Source: Thermoplasmata archaeon (lineage in GTDB: Archaea; Thermoplasmatota; Thermoplasmata; UBA10834). Taken from it: a DNA stretch of 64,000 bases. Below, in pieces: positions 1-7,712 of this stretch. The notes under the pieces were generated by a model. That model had not been told where the DNA came from, ran no database searches, and worked only from the letters and a program-made list of their open reading frames with translations. Position numbers and translations under genes: made by a program. The stretch lies in the NCBI GenBank assembly GCA_020696365.1, contig JAEHCM010000003.1, forward strand, positions 62,001 through 126,000, given 5' to 3'. Positions within the stretch are counted from its first letter, which is position 1. Each line of letters opens with the position of its first letter.

Positions 1-536
1 CTGAACCACCAGTTCACTTTTACCCTTGTGACCTTCCTCCCAGCCCGCATCGTCATCGCAGTCAGCAAGAAGCCGATTGCGAGCCCCAGGATTGGAGATA
101 TGACGATGAAAGCGACCACCATAAGCGTCCCACTCCAAACAATCGCACCGAGGAACCATACGGCTCCTCCCGCCCCGATCAGGCCGCCGATCAGCGCATG
201 GCTGCTCGAAGTTGGTATCCCAAGCCACCACGTTATCAGGTCCCAGATTATGGCTCCCATCACAGCGCAGAATATCAGCAGGATGCCATACTGCTCCACC
301 AGGGCACTATCGATTATCCCCTTGCCGACGGTCTTAGCGACTGCCGTGCCAAATAAGAATATTCCGACGAAATTGAAGGCCGCTGCGAGTCCCACGGCCC
401 ATACAGGGGAGAGCACTCTGGTGGCCACGATTGTCGCTACCGAGTTCGCAGAATCGTGAAACCCGTTTACGAACTCGAACGCGAGGGTCAGAGCGATGGT
501 CGTCACGCCGAGGAGAGACAGTCCTAAGAGATCCAT
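1..536 (-). CDS. pit: Inorganic phosphate transporter, PiT family (partial)
   Basis: Integral membrane symporter that imports inorganic phosphate. The gene starts at an ATG at 536 on the minus strand and runs off the left edge, so only about the first 178 residues are seen. The N-terminal PiT signature is clear: a hydrophobic helix, then GFHDSANSVAT, followed by more hydrophobic segments and the second signature IPTSSSHALIGG. The long plus-strand open frame over the same bases is a shadow. Ten bases upstream lies a DUF47 (PhoU-like) gene on the same strand, the usual partner of PiT transporters, so the two are probably co-transcribed. Confidence 0.93.
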   Translation of the reverse strand, partial: MDLLGLSLLGVTTIALTLAFEFVNGFHDSANSVATIVATRVLSPVWAVGLAAAFNFVGIFLFGTAVAKTVGKGIIDSALVEQYGILLIFCAVMGAIIWDLITWWLGIPTSSSHALIGGLIGAGGAVWFLGAIVWSGTLMVVAFIVISPILGLAIGFLLTAMTMRAGRKVTRVKVNWWF

Positions 537-546
537 CACGACCCAC

Positions 547-1176
547 CTACGAGTGTTTGATGAATATATCCTTGATCACATCTGCCGCGTCTTCGCACTT
601 ATCCGTTGCCTGTTCCAGGTGTTCGTATATCTCCTTGAGCTTGATTATATCCACCACATCGCTCGTTTTGAACAATCCCGCCACAGCCTGGTGAGTGATA
701 TCGTCCCCGATGTTCTCAAGACGGTTGATCTCTATGCAATGATTGACGATCTCGTTCTTCCTATTGAAATTCCTGAGATCCTTAACCGCATGGTTGACCT
801 CCTTCGTCGATATGAGCAGGACCTCGACCAGCCTTATCATGTCTGGGGGGATCCGCTTTATCTCGTAGGACCACATCCTATGCGATGCGGACTCCATGTA
901 ATCCAAGATGTCATCCAACCTCGACGCAAGCTTCGACATGTCGTCGTGGTCTATCGGGGTTACGAACGTCTTGTTCAACGCTTCTGATATATCGTGGACG
1001 GCGTCGTCCCCCTTGTCCTCGATCATCTTCATCTTGTCGCGCTTCTCGGTCACGTGGTCGAAGTTCTTCACAAGGTCGAGAAGGCACTCGCCACCCTCAA
1101 GGACGATATCAGCCTGCTGTTCGAGCATCTCGAAAAAGTGTTTCTCCTGAGGAATAATCCATTCCTTGAACCCCAT
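547..1176 (-). CDS. DUF47 / PhoU-like phosphate transport accessory protein
   Basis: A 209-residue all-helical protein of the DUF47 family (Pit accessory protein), expected to be cytosolic and to regulate the neighbouring PiT transporter. The start at 1176 (MGFKEW) was chosen over an upstream in-frame ATG at 1200 because a GGGGAC ribosome-binding-like stretch sits just before it. The sequence is rich in acidic and basic residues (for example DDAVHDISEALNKTF and NIGDDITHQ), typical of the metal-binding PhoU-like helices. It lies 10 bases upstream of pit. Function in regulation or assembly of the transporter is inferred from family and context. Confidence 0.88.
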   Translation of the reverse strand: MGFKEWIIPQEKHFFEMLEQQADIVLEGGECLLDLVKNFDHVTEKRDKMKMIEDKGDDAVHDISEALNKTFVTPIDHDDMSKLASRLDDILDYMESASHRMWSYEIKRIPPDMIRLVEVLLISTKEVNHAVKDLRNFNRKNEIVNHCIEINRLENIGDDITHQAVAGLFKTSDVVDIIKLKEIYEHLEQATDKCEDAADVIKDIFIKHS

Positions 1177-1340
1177 TTGGCGTCCCCTTATTGACGGCAA
1201 ACGCTGCCGGTGGTATTAACCCTTGCGGGCCTCAACTGACATCCATACGGAGCCTTCTTGTGCCTGACTGGAGCCCGACGCCTTCCAGACCTCGACAAAG
1301 TCTTTATCTCAGGAGGCGACATGTCCGATTTAAGGATATC

Positions 1341-2708
1341 ATGACCCAGCAGAACACCGTTCCTCGACTGTTCGGAACCAATGGAGTGCGAGGAGTCGTC
1401 AACACTGAGGAAATGGACTGCGAGTTCGCCATGCGACTAGGAATGGCCATAGGGACTTTCATGAAGGGATCGGTGTTAGTTGGAACAGACGCCAGGACTT
1501 CCAACGAGATGCTGAAATCGGCGTGCATGGCAGGAATCATGGCGACTGGTTGTGATATTCTGGACTGCGGCGTGGTCCCCACCCCTACGATCCAGTTCGC
1601 AGTGAAATCCAACGATATGGCCGGGGGCGTGATGATCACCGCTTCGCACAACCCTCCAGAGTTCAACGGCGTTAAGTGCGTCGACCCGGACGGCACCGAG
1701 ATGTCGCGAGAGAACGAGGAGAGAATCGAGGGAATATTCCACACGAAGCGATTCTCCAGAGCAGACTGGCGCGGCATCGGGAGGAGGGACAATTTCGACC
1801 GGGCCGTTCCAGACTACATAGACGGCATCGTGGCGAGGACGGACGTCGAAGGCATCAGGAAGGCGAACCTAAGGGTGGCCCTCGACTGCGGAAACGGCGC
1901 TGGAGGAAACGTATCACCCAAGTTGCTCGAGAGACTGGGTGTGCGATACGTAACCTTGAACGCAGACCCGAATGGAGCGTTCCCAGGACATAACAGCGAA
2001 CCGACGCCTGAGAACGCGAAGGACCTCGTGGAGTTCGTCAGAGCTGGTGATTTTGACATCGGCATCCTCCACGACGGCGACGCGGACAGGACGATATTCG
2101 TCGACGAGAACGGGTCGTACATGTATGGCGATCGCAGCTTGGCAATAGCCGCTCAGTATGCTTGTACTAGCAGGAATGGAGGCCTGGTCGTGACGACGGT
2201 AGGCTCGTCCAAGTGCGTTGAGGACGCCGTGAAGATGGCGGGCGGCGAGATAATGTATACCAAGGTCGGCTCGCCGGTCGTCGCGCGCGCAATGATGGCC
2301 CATTCAGCAATCTTCGGCGGCGAGGAAAACGGTGGCCTCATATTTCCCGAGTTCCAGTACTGCAGGGACGGTGCGATGGCTGCAGCGAAGATGATCGAGA
2401 TAATCGCGATGAACGGAACGCTCTCAGAGATAAACGCCGTGATTCCTGCGTATTCACAGTACAAGACCAAGACTCCATGCCCGAACATGATGAAGGACTC
2501 CGTCCTCGCAAAGCTCCTCGAGGATGCGGGGACCGACAACGTGGACACCACGGACGGTCTGAAGATATTCCTTGATGATGGATGGGTTCTGGTTAGACCA
2601 TCAGGCACGGAACCGATATTCAGGATATTCTCCGAGGCAAAGACGCCTGACAGGGCCAGGGACATAGCGGAGTCCTACAAGAAGCGCGTTGCAGAGGCCG
2701 TCACCTAG
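1341..2708 (+). CDS. glmM: Phosphoglucosamine/phosphomanno-mutase (alpha-D-phosphohexomutase)
   Basis: A 455-residue alpha-D-phosphohexomutase that interconverts sugar 1- and 6-phosphates. All four family loops are present: the catalytic phosphoserine loop TASHNPPE at about 100-107 (Ser102), the Mg-binding loop DGDADR at 245-250, the sugar-binding loop GEENGG at 327-332 and the C-terminal phosphate loop RPSGTEP. The N-terminus FGTNGVRGV is typical of archaeal GlmM/ManB proteins, and sequence alone does not settle glucosamine versus mannose preference. The ATG at 1341 is preferred over a longer frame from 1191 because homology begins there and a TATA-like CTTTAT lies about 35 bases upstream. 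Convergent with the agmatinase gene. Confidence 0.93.
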   Translation: MTQQNTVPRLFGTNGVRGVVNTEEMDCEFAMRLGMAIGTFMKGSVLVGTDARTSNEMLKSACMAGIMATGCDILDCGVVPTPTIQFAVKSNDMAGGVMITASHNPPEFNGVKCVDPDGTEMSRENEERIEGIFHTKRFSRADWRGIGRRDNFDRAVPDYIDGIVARTDVEGIRKANLRVALDCGNGAGGNVSPKLLERLGVRYVTLNADPNGAFPGHNSEPTPENAKDLVEFVRAGDFDIGILHDGDADRTIFVDENGSYMYGDRSLAIAAQYACTSRNGGLVVTTVGSSKCVEDAVKMAGGEIMYTKVGSPVVARAMMAHSAIFGGEENGGLIFPEFQYCRDGAMAAAKMIEIIAMNGTLSEINAVIPAYSQYKTKTPCPNMMKDSVLAKLLEDAGTDNVDTTDGLKIFLDDGWVLVRPSGTEPIFRIFSEAKTPDRARDIAESYKKRVAEAVT

Positions 2709-2721
2709 TGGAATTCCAGGC

Positions 2722-3591
2722 TCACCCGGTTCCCTTGGCGTTCATTGCCTTCCATTTCACGGCGATGACGTCCTTGATGAACCTGGCCGCGAGCATCGAT
2801 GTGTTCCCGTTATCGTACGGAGGGGACACCTCGACCACATCGAATCCCACGAGGCGGTCTCCCAGCCTGTTGATCACGTACTTCACGTCGAACGGTGTCA
2901 GTCCGAAGGGCTCGGGAGTACCGGTGCCAGGAGCGAAGGCAGGGTCGATTCCATCGATATCCAGGGACAGATAGATCGGCCTTTCCTTCAGGCATGACAA
3001 CGCCTTCTCGAACTCCTCTTCGCACCCATGCTCGTTGATTCTGAACGCATCAACAAACACGGCTTCCTCGAAGTCTTCCTCATTGGAAAAGGACCGGACG
3101 CCAAACGCGAAGACGTTGCCCTCACCGACAATATCGGCCACCCGCCTATGGGCGCAGGCGTGGCTGTTTCTAAGCCCCTGGTATTCGTTTTGGTAATCAA
3201 GATGCGCGTCGATTATGACGACTGCAATATCCTCTCCGAATGCCTTCACCACAGGTGGTGTGACCGAGTGTTCCCCACCAATGACGACAGGGAACTTACC
3301 CGCCTCGACAATCCTCCGGGCGCCTTCCTCGACCGAGGCGACCATCTCGTCAGCGGTTCCCTCATCATGGAGATCCCCAGAGTCGTGAATAGGGATATCG
3401 CTGAATGAGATTCCGTGCTCAAACATGTACGGCTCGAAGTTCGCCGACGCTTCTCTTATGGTGGTCGGGGCAAATCTAGTACCGGCGCGAAAGGTAGTCG
3501 TCTTGTCGAACGGCGCTCCAAGAACGACAAAATGTGACTCCTCGAAGTTCGAGCGTGCGTCTGCGAACTTGAGCGGCCCGCGGAGAGACAA
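2722..3591 (-). CDS. speB: Agmatinase (ureohydrolase family)
   Basis: A 289-residue manganese ureohydrolase, most likely converting agmatine to putrescine and urea. The metal ligands are in place: GGEHS at 105-109, DAHLD at 128-132 and SLDIDGIDPAF with D211 and D213. The GTGTPEPFG loop that follows is typical of agmatinases rather than arginases. It begins only three bases after the aIF5A stop, so the pair is one transcription unit. This makes biological sense because putrescine leads to spermidine, the donor of the hypusine side chain on aIF5A. Substrate assignment is by family resemblance and context. Confidence 0.9.
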   Translation of the reverse strand: MSLRGPLKFADARSNFEESHFVVLGAPFDKTTTFRAGTRFAPTTIREASANFEPYMFEHGISFSDIPIHDSGDLHDEGTADEMVASVEEGARRIVEAGKFPVVIGGEHSVTPPVVKAFGEDIAVVIIDAHLDYQNEYQGLRNSHACAHRRVADIVGEGNVFAFGVRSFSNEEDFEEAVFVDAFRINEHGCEEEFEKALSCLKERPIYLSLDIDGIDPAFAPGTGTPEPFGLTPFDVKYVINRLGDRLVGFDVVEVSPPYDNGNTSMLAARFIKDVIAVKWKAMNAKGTG

Positions 3592-3594
3592 AGA

Positions 3595-3981
3595 CTACAC
3601 CTTTGTGATTTTCTTCCTGTCCATGGCGACGAGGTACTTAATGTCCTCGCCTGGCGTCAGCGAATCCTTCAACTCGTCGGGAATAGGCAGCTGGAATATC
3701 TCGTAAGTCTCAAGGTCCATGAGCTGAACCTCCGAGCCGGCAATCGTGACGATCTGCGCCTGCCGTTTATCAATCACAGGTACCTGGACCTTATGTCTGA
3801 CCGGGTACACGACCGATCTCTTGCTGCCGTCGAATATCCCGACCGCCTCGATTCTCGCTTTGGCCTCCCCGTGCTTCCCAGGTTTGGATGTGGAGATGCT
3901 GCTGATCTTGCAGGGTTCGTCATCTATGTTCATGTAACGCCCTTCTTTCAGTGTTCGGACTTCGGCCAGCGCCCATACCAT
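3595..3981 (-). CDS. eif5a: Translation initiation factor 5A (aIF5A)
   Basis: A 128-residue archaeal IF5A, the ribosome-associated elongation factor that relieves stalling. The hypusination loop STSKPGKHGEAK is intact, with the modified lysine expected at K36. The N-terminal half is the SH3-like domain and the C-terminal half the OB-fold (GSEVQLMDLETYE). The ATG at 3981 follows an AGGAG sequence about 11 bases upstream; an in-frame TGA just upstream excludes a longer form. It is followed immediately by agmatinase, linking polyamine synthesis with hypusine formation. Confidence 0.96.
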   Translation of the reverse strand: MVWALAEVRTLKEGRYMNIDDEPCKISSISTSKPGKHGEAKARIEAVGIFDGSKRSVVYPVRHKVQVPVIDKRQAQIVTIAGSEVQLMDLETYEIFQLPIPDELKDSLTPGEDIKYLVAMDRKKITKV

Positions 3982-4033
3982 TACATATCACATCTCCTGA
4001 CTGTAACTGAGGGGAATTAGAAATAGTTGCCGT

Positions 4034-5080
4034 CTACCGCTTCGACTTCCGACGCTTGCCAGTAGGCTTCTTCGGAGGGGTCGGGCGCTGCCTCCTGATC
4101 TCCTCGACCCGTCGCTCGACCTGCTCCTTGAGGAGTCCGGATATGTCGTTCTTGGTGTAGGCATCCGCCCTGGCGGCCATCGAAATCTTCGATGCTAATG
4201 TCCGAGCGATCGGGCCCCGCTGCCAGATGGGGGCGTTGTGAACTAACGGGTGCTGGAAAATGATGCCGTGCTTCGGAGGATCGGTCTTCTTCTTCAGATG
4301 CCGGAACATGGCCTTCTCAGCTCCGAGCAGCTGGATCGTTCCAGAAGGCATCGAAGCCATCCTCGTCAGGCTACCAGCCTGCATTATTAGACGCGCACCG
4401 ATTATCGGGCCGGCCAACACGCAGATGTTGGGGGCGACCTGCTTCATGCGAGCCTCCACATACTGCTCCATCGACCGCCTCGAATCCATCGCTCTCTGGA
4501 GAGCGGAGGCCAATCCCTTTATCGGCGCCAAATCCTCATCCTGGACATCCGCACCCAGGGAATCCATATTCAGAGCCATGGATGAGAGGATAGCTTCCCT
4601 GGAACCATGATTCGCGATGGCCTCCGTATAGGCTTCTTTGGAGAGAACTTCCGTCAGCTCCGGAAAATGCAGTGAATACCACTCGTGCAGGCGCTCTGAC
4701 AGCAGATTGTTGGTGAACACGATATCGTCGTAGGCCCGGACGGCCTGTCCCAGGAATACATCTGGGCCGATGCTGCTCTTGATCGCACGCTTCGCCAGCT
4801 CGATCGTGGCCTCCCTGTACAAGTCAAGTGAGAAACCGTGATCCTCAGGCCGGATGAACGAGGAATCGAATTTGGTGAATCTCCCGAACTCGGCAAGGCG
4901 GCGGTCGTATACCTGGGTGGCCTGACCGCCCAGACTCCTCTCTTCGTCCAGGACCTCACCGCTCCTGATCCTGTAAAGTCGTTCGGCAACATCTGAAGGA
5001 TTCTTCGGGAAGGTGACCGCCTTCTTTACGCTCCCTTCAACGCATAGAAAGCTGCCGAACCACTTCGTGACCAGTATCAT
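4034..5080 (-). CDS. nop5: Nop5/Nop56-58 family C/D-box RNP protein
   Basis: A 348-residue core protein of archaeal C/D-box guide RNPs, which bridges L7Ae-guide RNA to the 2'-O-methyltransferase fibrillarin. The N-terminal domain is followed by a helical coiled-coil region and then the Nop domain around 215-320, with PNICVLAGPIIGARLI, the LLGAEKAMFRHL segment and GIIFQHPLV. The tail is very basic (KKPTGKRRKSKR), as in the family. Fibrillarin is usually adjacent in archaea but is not in this window; the upstream neighbour is mtnA. The ATG at 5080 lacks a Shine-Dalgarno and has a TATA box about 26 bases upstream, suggesting a leaderless message. Confidence 0.93.
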   Translation of the reverse strand: MILVTKWFGSFLCVEGSVKKAVTFPKNPSDVAERLYRIRSGEVLDEERSLGGQATQVYDRRLAEFGRFTKFDSSFIRPEDHGFSLDLYREATIELAKRAIKSSIGPDVFLGQAVRAYDDIVFTNNLLSERLHEWYSLHFPELTEVLSKEAYTEAIANHGSREAILSSMALNMDSLGADVQDEDLAPIKGLASALQRAMDSRRSMEQYVEARMKQVAPNICVLAGPIIGARLIMQAGSLTRMASMPSGTIQLLGAEKAMFRHLKKKTDPPKHGIIFQHPLVHNAPIWQRGPIARTLASKISMAARADAYTKNDISGLLKEQVERRVEEIRRQRPTPPKKPTGKRRKSKR

Positions 5081-5100
5081 CTCGGCCTATATCTGACACT

Positions 5101-5113
5101 TGCATAAAAAGCC
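5101..5113 (-). promoter_or_regulatory. TATA box of nop5 (leaderless geometry)
   Basis: On the minus strand the sequence reads GGCTTTTTATGCA, a TATA-like element centred about 26 bases before the ATG of the Nop5 gene. No ribosome-binding sequence separates it from the start codon, so transcription probably begins at or next to the ATG. Confidence 0.5.
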
Positions 5114-5126
5114 TGCCGGGCCAGAT

Positions 5127-6131
5127 CTACTGCGTGTCAAGCAGTTTCGAAAGCTCGTCTGGCTTCAGAAGCCCGACCTCAGTTATGAATCCGGAGACAT
5201 ACCTACTTGGAGTCATGTCGAAGGCGGGGTTCAAGGCATCGGAACCCTCAGGCGCGACCCTGACCCCATCCAAAATCAGCACTTCGTCAGGCGACCGCTG
5301 CTCGATGACGATCTCGTCCCCGCTGAGGAGTGACGAATCGAATGTGCTGATCGGAGCTGCTACATAGAACGGGACGCCGTTCTCTCTGGCCAGGACCGCT
5401 TTCTCGTAGGTCCCGATCTTGTTTGCGAAATCGCCATTGCCGGCTATTCTGTCAGCTCCGACAATCACGACATCGACATCGGCGCGAATATAGTGCCCAG
5501 AGGCATTGTCTGAGATAATCGCATGGTCGATCCCCTCGTTCAACAACTCCCAGGCAGTCAGCTTGGCCCCCTGTAGTCGTGGACGGGTCTCATCCACGTA
5601 CACGAAGAACTCCTTCCCTGCCCGACGAGCCAGTCTCATCGGTGCCAGAGCCGTTCCGAAATCGATTGTTGCTAGGGCACCAGCGTTACAGTGTGTCAAT
5701 ATCTTGCTCCCGTCACGAATCAAGTCTAGACCGTGCTCGCCGATTGATTTGCATCTGGCCACTATGGAATCGGAATACTCGTCCGCGGCTCCTGGAAGGC
5801 GTTCCCTCTCAGAAAGCATGAGGTTCACGGCGTAGAAGAGGTCGTGGGCAGTCGGGCGGGTGGACCTCATCCTGTCAGCCGCATCCTCCATATCTTCGCC
5901 TCTTATGGCTGCAAGAGCCATTCCGTAGGCTGCAGCTGCTCCGATGGAGGGAGCACCTCTGATCGTCATATCGGATATTGCCTCGGCAAGAGCTTCAGAG
6001 TTGTCGATCTCTACAATCTCGAAGCGATGTGGGAGCGCGCGCTGATTAATCGCCTTGACAACACCGTTCTCCATCCAGATGGCTCTGATGTCCTGAGCGC
6101 CATTGGGTGTCTTCACAAGCATGCGTCTCAC
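5127..6131 (-). CDS. mtnA: S-methyl-5-thioribose-1-phosphate isomerase family (MtnA / aIF2B-like)
   Basis: A 334-residue sugar-phosphate isomerase of the MtnA/eIF2B-alpha superfamily. Key motifs are TIRGAPSIGAAAAYG at about 56-70, the catalytic Cys148 in THCNAGALATID, the DETRPRLQGAKLTAWEL substrate loop near 180-196 and catalytic Asp227 in GADR, followed by NGDFANKIGTY. These residues favour a real isomerase over a regulatory eIF2B homologue. In archaea such enzymes act in methylthioadenosine or 5'-deoxyadenosine salvage or on ribose 1,5-bisphosphate, and sequence alone cannot decide. A second ATG three codons in (MLVKTPNG) could also be the start. It precedes nop5 on the same strand, with a 46-base gap holding the nop5 TATA box. 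Confidence 0.88.
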   Translation of the reverse strand: MRRMLVKTPNGAQDIRAIWMENGVVKAINQRALPHRFEIVEIDNSEALAEAISDMTIRGAPSIGAAAAYGMALAAIRGEDMEDAADRMRSTRPTAHDLFYAVNLMLSERERLPGAADEYSDSIVARCKSIGEHGLDLIRDGSKILTHCNAGALATIDFGTALAPMRLARRAGKEFFVYVDETRPRLQGAKLTAWELLNEGIDHAIISDNASGHYIRADVDVVIVGADRIAGNGDFANKIGTYEKAVLARENGVPFYVAAPISTFDSSLLSGDEIVIEQRSPDEVLILDGVRVAPEGSDALNPAFDMTPSRYVSGFITEVGLLKPDELSKLLDTQ

Positions 6132-6190
6132 ATCGTGAATGGCCTATTCGGGATAAAAGGGTGGGCTCGTTCTGCCCACTCTGCAAAAGA

Positions 6191-6198
6191 ATATTAAG
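6191..6198 (+). promoter_or_regulatory. TATA box of tRNA-Val
   Basis: ATATTAAG is centred about 30 bases upstream of the tRNA 5' end at 6225, with an A-rich BRE-like stretch (AAAAGA) before it. Spacing fits an archaeal promoter whose transcript begins at the mature tRNA 5' end. Confidence 0.5.
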
Positions 6199-6224
6199 CC
6201 AATTGCTGCATTCATCGCCGTCAA

Positions 6225-6300
6225 GGGCCCATGGTCTAGCGGTTATGACAGCGCTCTCACACAGCGCAAATCACCGGTTCGAATCCGGTTGGGCCCACCA
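6225..6300 (+). tRNA. trnV: tRNA-Val (anticodon CAC)
   Basis: A complete cloverleaf with the CCA end encoded. The acceptor strand GGGCCCA pairs with TGGGCCC at 6290-6296, followed by discriminator A and CCA. The anticodon stem GCGCT/AGCGC encloses loop CTCACAC, giving anticodon CAC for GUG valine codons. The T arm is ACCGG-TTCGAAT-CCGGT with the invariant TTCGA. The D arm GTC...GAC holds the GG pair. No intron is visible. A 15-base block matching its 3' end (14 of 15) recurs at 7500-7514. Confidence 0.96.
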
Positions 6301-6476
6301 TTCCCCATTTGATTGAAATAACAAAAAGGGAGTCGGGCTAGCTCAGGATGCGCGGCCCGGCGGCCGCACACGGTTTCTCATCCACCGACGCAGACTCACC
6401 AGCGTCCCCTCATCTGGCCGGAAGCAAACAGAAATCGAGAAATGGTTTGGGAGTGAGCTGAACAGTATGATCGCAC

Positions 6477-6674
6477 TCAGTCATCCTCGAATATGAACAG
6501 CTCGTCCACCGTGATCTTCAGGACCTTGGCGATATCATGCGCGAGCTTCAGGGACGGGATGTACTTCCCATTCTCGATGAATAGGATGGTCTCACGCCGC
6601 ACTCCTATCTTCCTCGCCAGGTCGTCCTGGGTCATGTCGTATCTCGCCCTCAATTCCTTGATCCTGGTCTTCAT
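6477..6674 (-). CDS. Small HTH (Xre/Cro) transcriptional regulator
   Basis: A 65-residue protein consisting only of a Cro/CI-type helix-turn-helix: [19 protein letters not shown], then [20 protein letters not shown] and a helix ending [12 protein letters not shown]. The motif order ([16 protein letters not shown] as the recognition region) matches the family of minimal YgzD/PF01381 regulators. Its ATG overlaps the stop of the upstream membrane-protein gene by four bases (ATGA), so the pair is translationally coupled. Pairing of such a regulator with a DUF2178-like membrane protein is frequent in archaea. The likely target is its own promoter, where GCTAAC repeats are found. Confidence 0.88.
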   Translation of the reverse strand: MKTRIKELRARYDMTQDDLARKIGVRRETILFIENGKYIPSLKLAHDIAKVLKITVDELFIFEDD

Positions 6675-7105
6675 GGCGTACCCTTTCCTCTTGACACCGC
6701 TGTCCAGATCACGAGGTATGTGGTGCCCATTGCTGCGACCAGGATGAACATCAGCTCCCCGACCGCGGGGAAGTCTGTCGTCGTGTCCTCAAGTAGAACG
6801 AGGAAGATCCACCCGAGGGCCATGCAAAGGTACATGCTCACGAAGAAGGAGAGGTAACCGGCACGCATCTTGAGCGCGGTCGATCTCTCATCCTCACTTG
6901 GTATTCCGCTCTTCGTTTCTTTCAGTCTCTTTCTGGCAACGAGAGCCGCTGCCAGTGCTATGGCAACCAGAATCACAGCAGACGCGACTACCGCCCAGTT
7001 CTCGGTGTCTGCAGCAAATGCAGATCCCTCGACGAAGAGCACGCCAACGATGATTACGGCCGCCAATATTCCGACGAACGCTCGGAATCTCATTCTCTTA
7101 TCCAT
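6671..7105 (-). CDS. Four-helix membrane protein (DUF2178-like)
   Basis: A 144-residue integral membrane protein with four hydrophobic segments at about 8-28, 35-58, 86-107 and 115-137, separated by a charged cytoplasmic loop containing [20 protein letters not shown]. The loop sequence DER...KMRA and the small HTH partner downstream resemble the DUF2178 family of uncharacterised archaeal membrane proteins. The start at 7105 has a GAGGTG ribosome-binding site a few bases upstream. The function is unknown. It may sense a membrane condition for the coupled regulator, but nothing in the sequence proves that. Confidence 0.8.
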   Translation of the reverse strand: MDKRMRFRAFVGILAAVIIVGVLFVEGSAFAADTENWAVVASAVILVAIALAAALVARKRLKETKSGIPSEDERSTALKMRAGYLSFFVSMYLCMALGWIFLVLLEDTTTDFPAVGELMFILVAAMGTTYLVIWTAVSRGKGTP

Positions 7106-7141
7106 ATCATTACACCTCTCGGCACATTTCGGTTATTTCGT

Positions 7142-7179
7142 GCTAACTTATTGTTAGCTTGTAACCACTTTATGTTAGC
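7142..7179 (-). promoter_or_regulatory. Candidate operator: repeated GCTAAC boxes
   Basis: GCTAAC at 7142-7147 and GTTAGC at 7153-7158 form a perfect six-base inverted repeat with a five-base spacer. A third copy, GTTAGC, lies at 7174-7179, about two helical turns away. The block is about 37-75 bases upstream of the DUF2178-like/HTH operon start at 7105 and in a locally A+T-rich stretch, where an autoregulatory site for the HTH protein would be expected. No experimental support. Confidence 0.45.
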
Positions 7180-7712
7180 TATAACACACATTTCCTATTT
7201 GAAACCTTCGACAGAGAGTTTACGAGAATCGGAGAATGGAGCACCTCAATCAGCGAAGCATGAACAGCTAGAAATGTGGCGAATCGTTTCTTTGATCATG
7301 AAAGACAGAGGCTCGTGAATATAATTCGGTTATTGGACAACGGTCGAACTTGGCCGAGCTAGATACATGACTTGAGCAATATCCTTGCACAAATATTCTC
7401 AGTAAAGAAGAAACACCAAAAGGGTTTGCGAGCTGGCCCTGCAAGTTCAGGCGGAGTTGAAATCTGAGATTCACAGCCTGGCAGCTGGCTTGTTCAGGCC
7501 CGGTTGGGTCCACCTCTTCGTGCCCACTCTCCGATTGGACCGGGCACCATAGTCATGCGAACCCACGGTTTCCAGCTAATGTCCCGAGCCGAGGCTATTT
7601 ACGACAGGCGCCTGCGCCTTACTTAGCGCGCTGTCCAGCAAGAGTGGAATGGATAAAGGAAAGTGGAAGAGGTTTTTTCACGAGCGGATTCTCGTAGCCG
7701 GTACTGCTGGCC
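7180..7712. other. Gene-poor intergenic region
   Basis: About 530 bases without a convincing gene on either strand. It is less G+C-rich than its surroundings and has several short open frames with unlikely amino-acid composition. The only structured feature noticed is the partial tRNA-Val 3'-end copy at 7500-7514. No rRNA, additional tRNA or obvious non-coding RNA was recognised. Confidence 0.6.
7500..7514 (+). repeat. Partial copy of the tRNA-Val 3' end (possible att relic)
   Basis: CCGGTTGGGTCCACC matches 14 of 15 bases of the T-arm/acceptor end of tRNA-Val at 6285-6299. Alignment extended leftwards also keeps the GTTC of the T loop. The bases before it cannot fold into the rest of a tRNA. 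Such 3'-end duplications mark old integration sites, but no integrase is present. Confidence 0.35.

Noticed and set aside
28-459. Plus-strand open frame of 143 codons at the left edge
   Set aside because: It lies opposite the PiT transporter, whose membrane helices and signatures are unmistakable on the minus strand.
7268-7513. 81-codon minus-strand open frame in the gene-poor region
   Set aside because: No ribosome-binding site, no family resemblance, and it covers the tRNA-like repeat.
7440-7514. Possible second tRNA gene ending at 7514
   Set aside because: Only the 3' 15 bases resemble a tRNA; the upstream part lacks a pairing acceptor strand and an anticodon arm.
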